Shown here piece by piece: positions 56,536 to 56,790 of a DNA stretch of 56,790 bases (position 1 is its first letter; each line of letters starts with the position of its first letter). Under the pieces are notes generated by a model. The model had not been told where the DNA came from and did not search any database. It saw nothing but the letters and a program-made list of their open reading frames with translations. The DNA lies in NCBI GenBank assembly GCA_027067385.1, contig JAMOVV010000031.1, positions 1 to 56,790 of the forward strand, read 5' to 3'. The DNA comes from Desulfarculaceae bacterium (lineage in GTDB: Bacteria; Desulfobacterota; Desulfarculia; Desulfarculales; Desulfarculaceae). The position numbers were made by a program, and so were the translations under genes.

Positions 56536-56790
56536 ATGAGCTTCCGGCCCCGGCGAATGCGCCCGGTCTTCTTGACCCTGCTGGCGGCGGCCCTGCTCCT
56601 GGCCGCGCCACCGGCGGCCCGGGCCTTCTCCCTGGATCAGTGGGGCCTGGCGCTCACCAGCGGCCAGGACATGGACGTGGCCCCCGGTCGGCTGTCGCGG
56701 GTCGGGGTGATCGGTCACGCGGCCGGCCCCCTGTGGCAGGGCCGCCACGCCCGCCTGGAGCTGCGCCTGGAGCTGCACGCCGGTTGGTTC
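56536..56790 (+). CDS. Second PagL-like protein, cut by the window end
   Basis: The ATG at 56536 (GAGGGAG upstream) opens a frame of 85 codons to the window edge. It begins with basic residues and a signal peptide (LTLLAAALLLAAPPAARA), then FSLDQWGLALTSGQDMDVAPGRLSRVGVIGHAAGPLWQGRHARLELRLELHAGWF. This lines up with the start of the preceding PagL-like protein (SQWGISGYYQAG...GVMVHAAWSLRQRPKMELRLRLEASAGTF), so a tandem paralogue is likely. The catalytic part lies outside the window. Confidence 0.7.
   Translation, partial: MSFRPRRMRPVFLTLLAAALLLAAPPAARAFSLDQWGLALTSGQDMDVAPGRLSRVGVIGHAAGPLWQGRHARLELRLELHAGWF

Overview
The window is a GC-rich (roughly two-thirds G+C) chromosomal stretch from a strictly anaerobic, Gram-negative sulfate reducer of the Desulfobacterota, most like the Desulfarculus group. 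The taxon is inferred from gene content. It rests on DsrC, the siroheme-dependent heme route (AhbD plus an AhbA/B-type protein), NfnAB, the folate (methyl) branch of the Wood-Ljungdahl pathway with MetV/MetF and HdrA/MvhD partners, and LPS export genes (LptF/LptG, PagL-like). No tRNA, rRNA, CRISPR array, insertion sequence or prophage was recognised. It reads as core genome.

Layout. 1-3.3 kb: a partial conserved gene with a possible TetR-type operator, then ahbD-ahbB and a lipoprotein lipase. 3.4-7.2 kb: folD-fchA facing away from panB-panE. 7.3-11.7 kb: a single-domain AICAR transformylase, a DUF533/TerB-like protein, a lipoprotein, a small GGQ release-factor-like protein and folE2. 11.8-23 kb: the energy and C1 core, with nfnA-nfnB divergent from fhs, followed by a 1471-residue HdrA/NfnB-like/HdrA fusion, a selenocysteine-containing mvhD (split by its in-frame TGA), metV and metF. 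23-25.8 kb: a cobalamin riboswitch with terminator controlling cobU-cobT-cobS. 25.8-28.4 kb: a NuoE/NuoF-type NADH module. 29-39 kb: a DNA-maintenance block, with a DnaB-core ATPase, YhaN and YhaO-like proteins, an amidohydrolase, a LexA/UmuD-type S24 protein without a DNA-binding domain, and recJ, then small genes. 39-47 kb: a lipoprotein, thyX, eno, a YcaO-TPR protein, dsrC and valS. 47-56.8 kb: an acidic repeat protein, nfo, dgt, lptF-lptG, three tandem copies of a ~110-bp structured repeat, a receiver-domain protein with a glycosyltransferase, an S58 peptidase and two PagL-like genes (the second cut by the window edge).

How the genes work together. Fhs, FchA, FolD and MetF/MetV form the formate-to-methyl-tetrahydrofolate arm. 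HdrA/MvhD and NfnAB are the likely flavin-based electron-bifurcating partners. FolE2 begins pterin synthesis, and the riboswitch-controlled cob genes complete the corrinoid used by the methyl-transfer step of the pathway. The Ahb proteins and DsrC belong to heme synthesis and sulfite reduction.

The least expected signals are: the Sec-MvhD; the HdrA fusion; the tandem 110-bp elements whose stem is kept by a G-U pair; a set of promoters whose -10 box lies only 6-10 nt before the start codon (recJ, lptF, amidohydrolase, folE2), suggesting leaderless mRNAs; a PopZ-like acidic protein; and a YcaO-TPR gene next to dsrC. All statements come from reading the sequence and from family knowledge. No database search was run.
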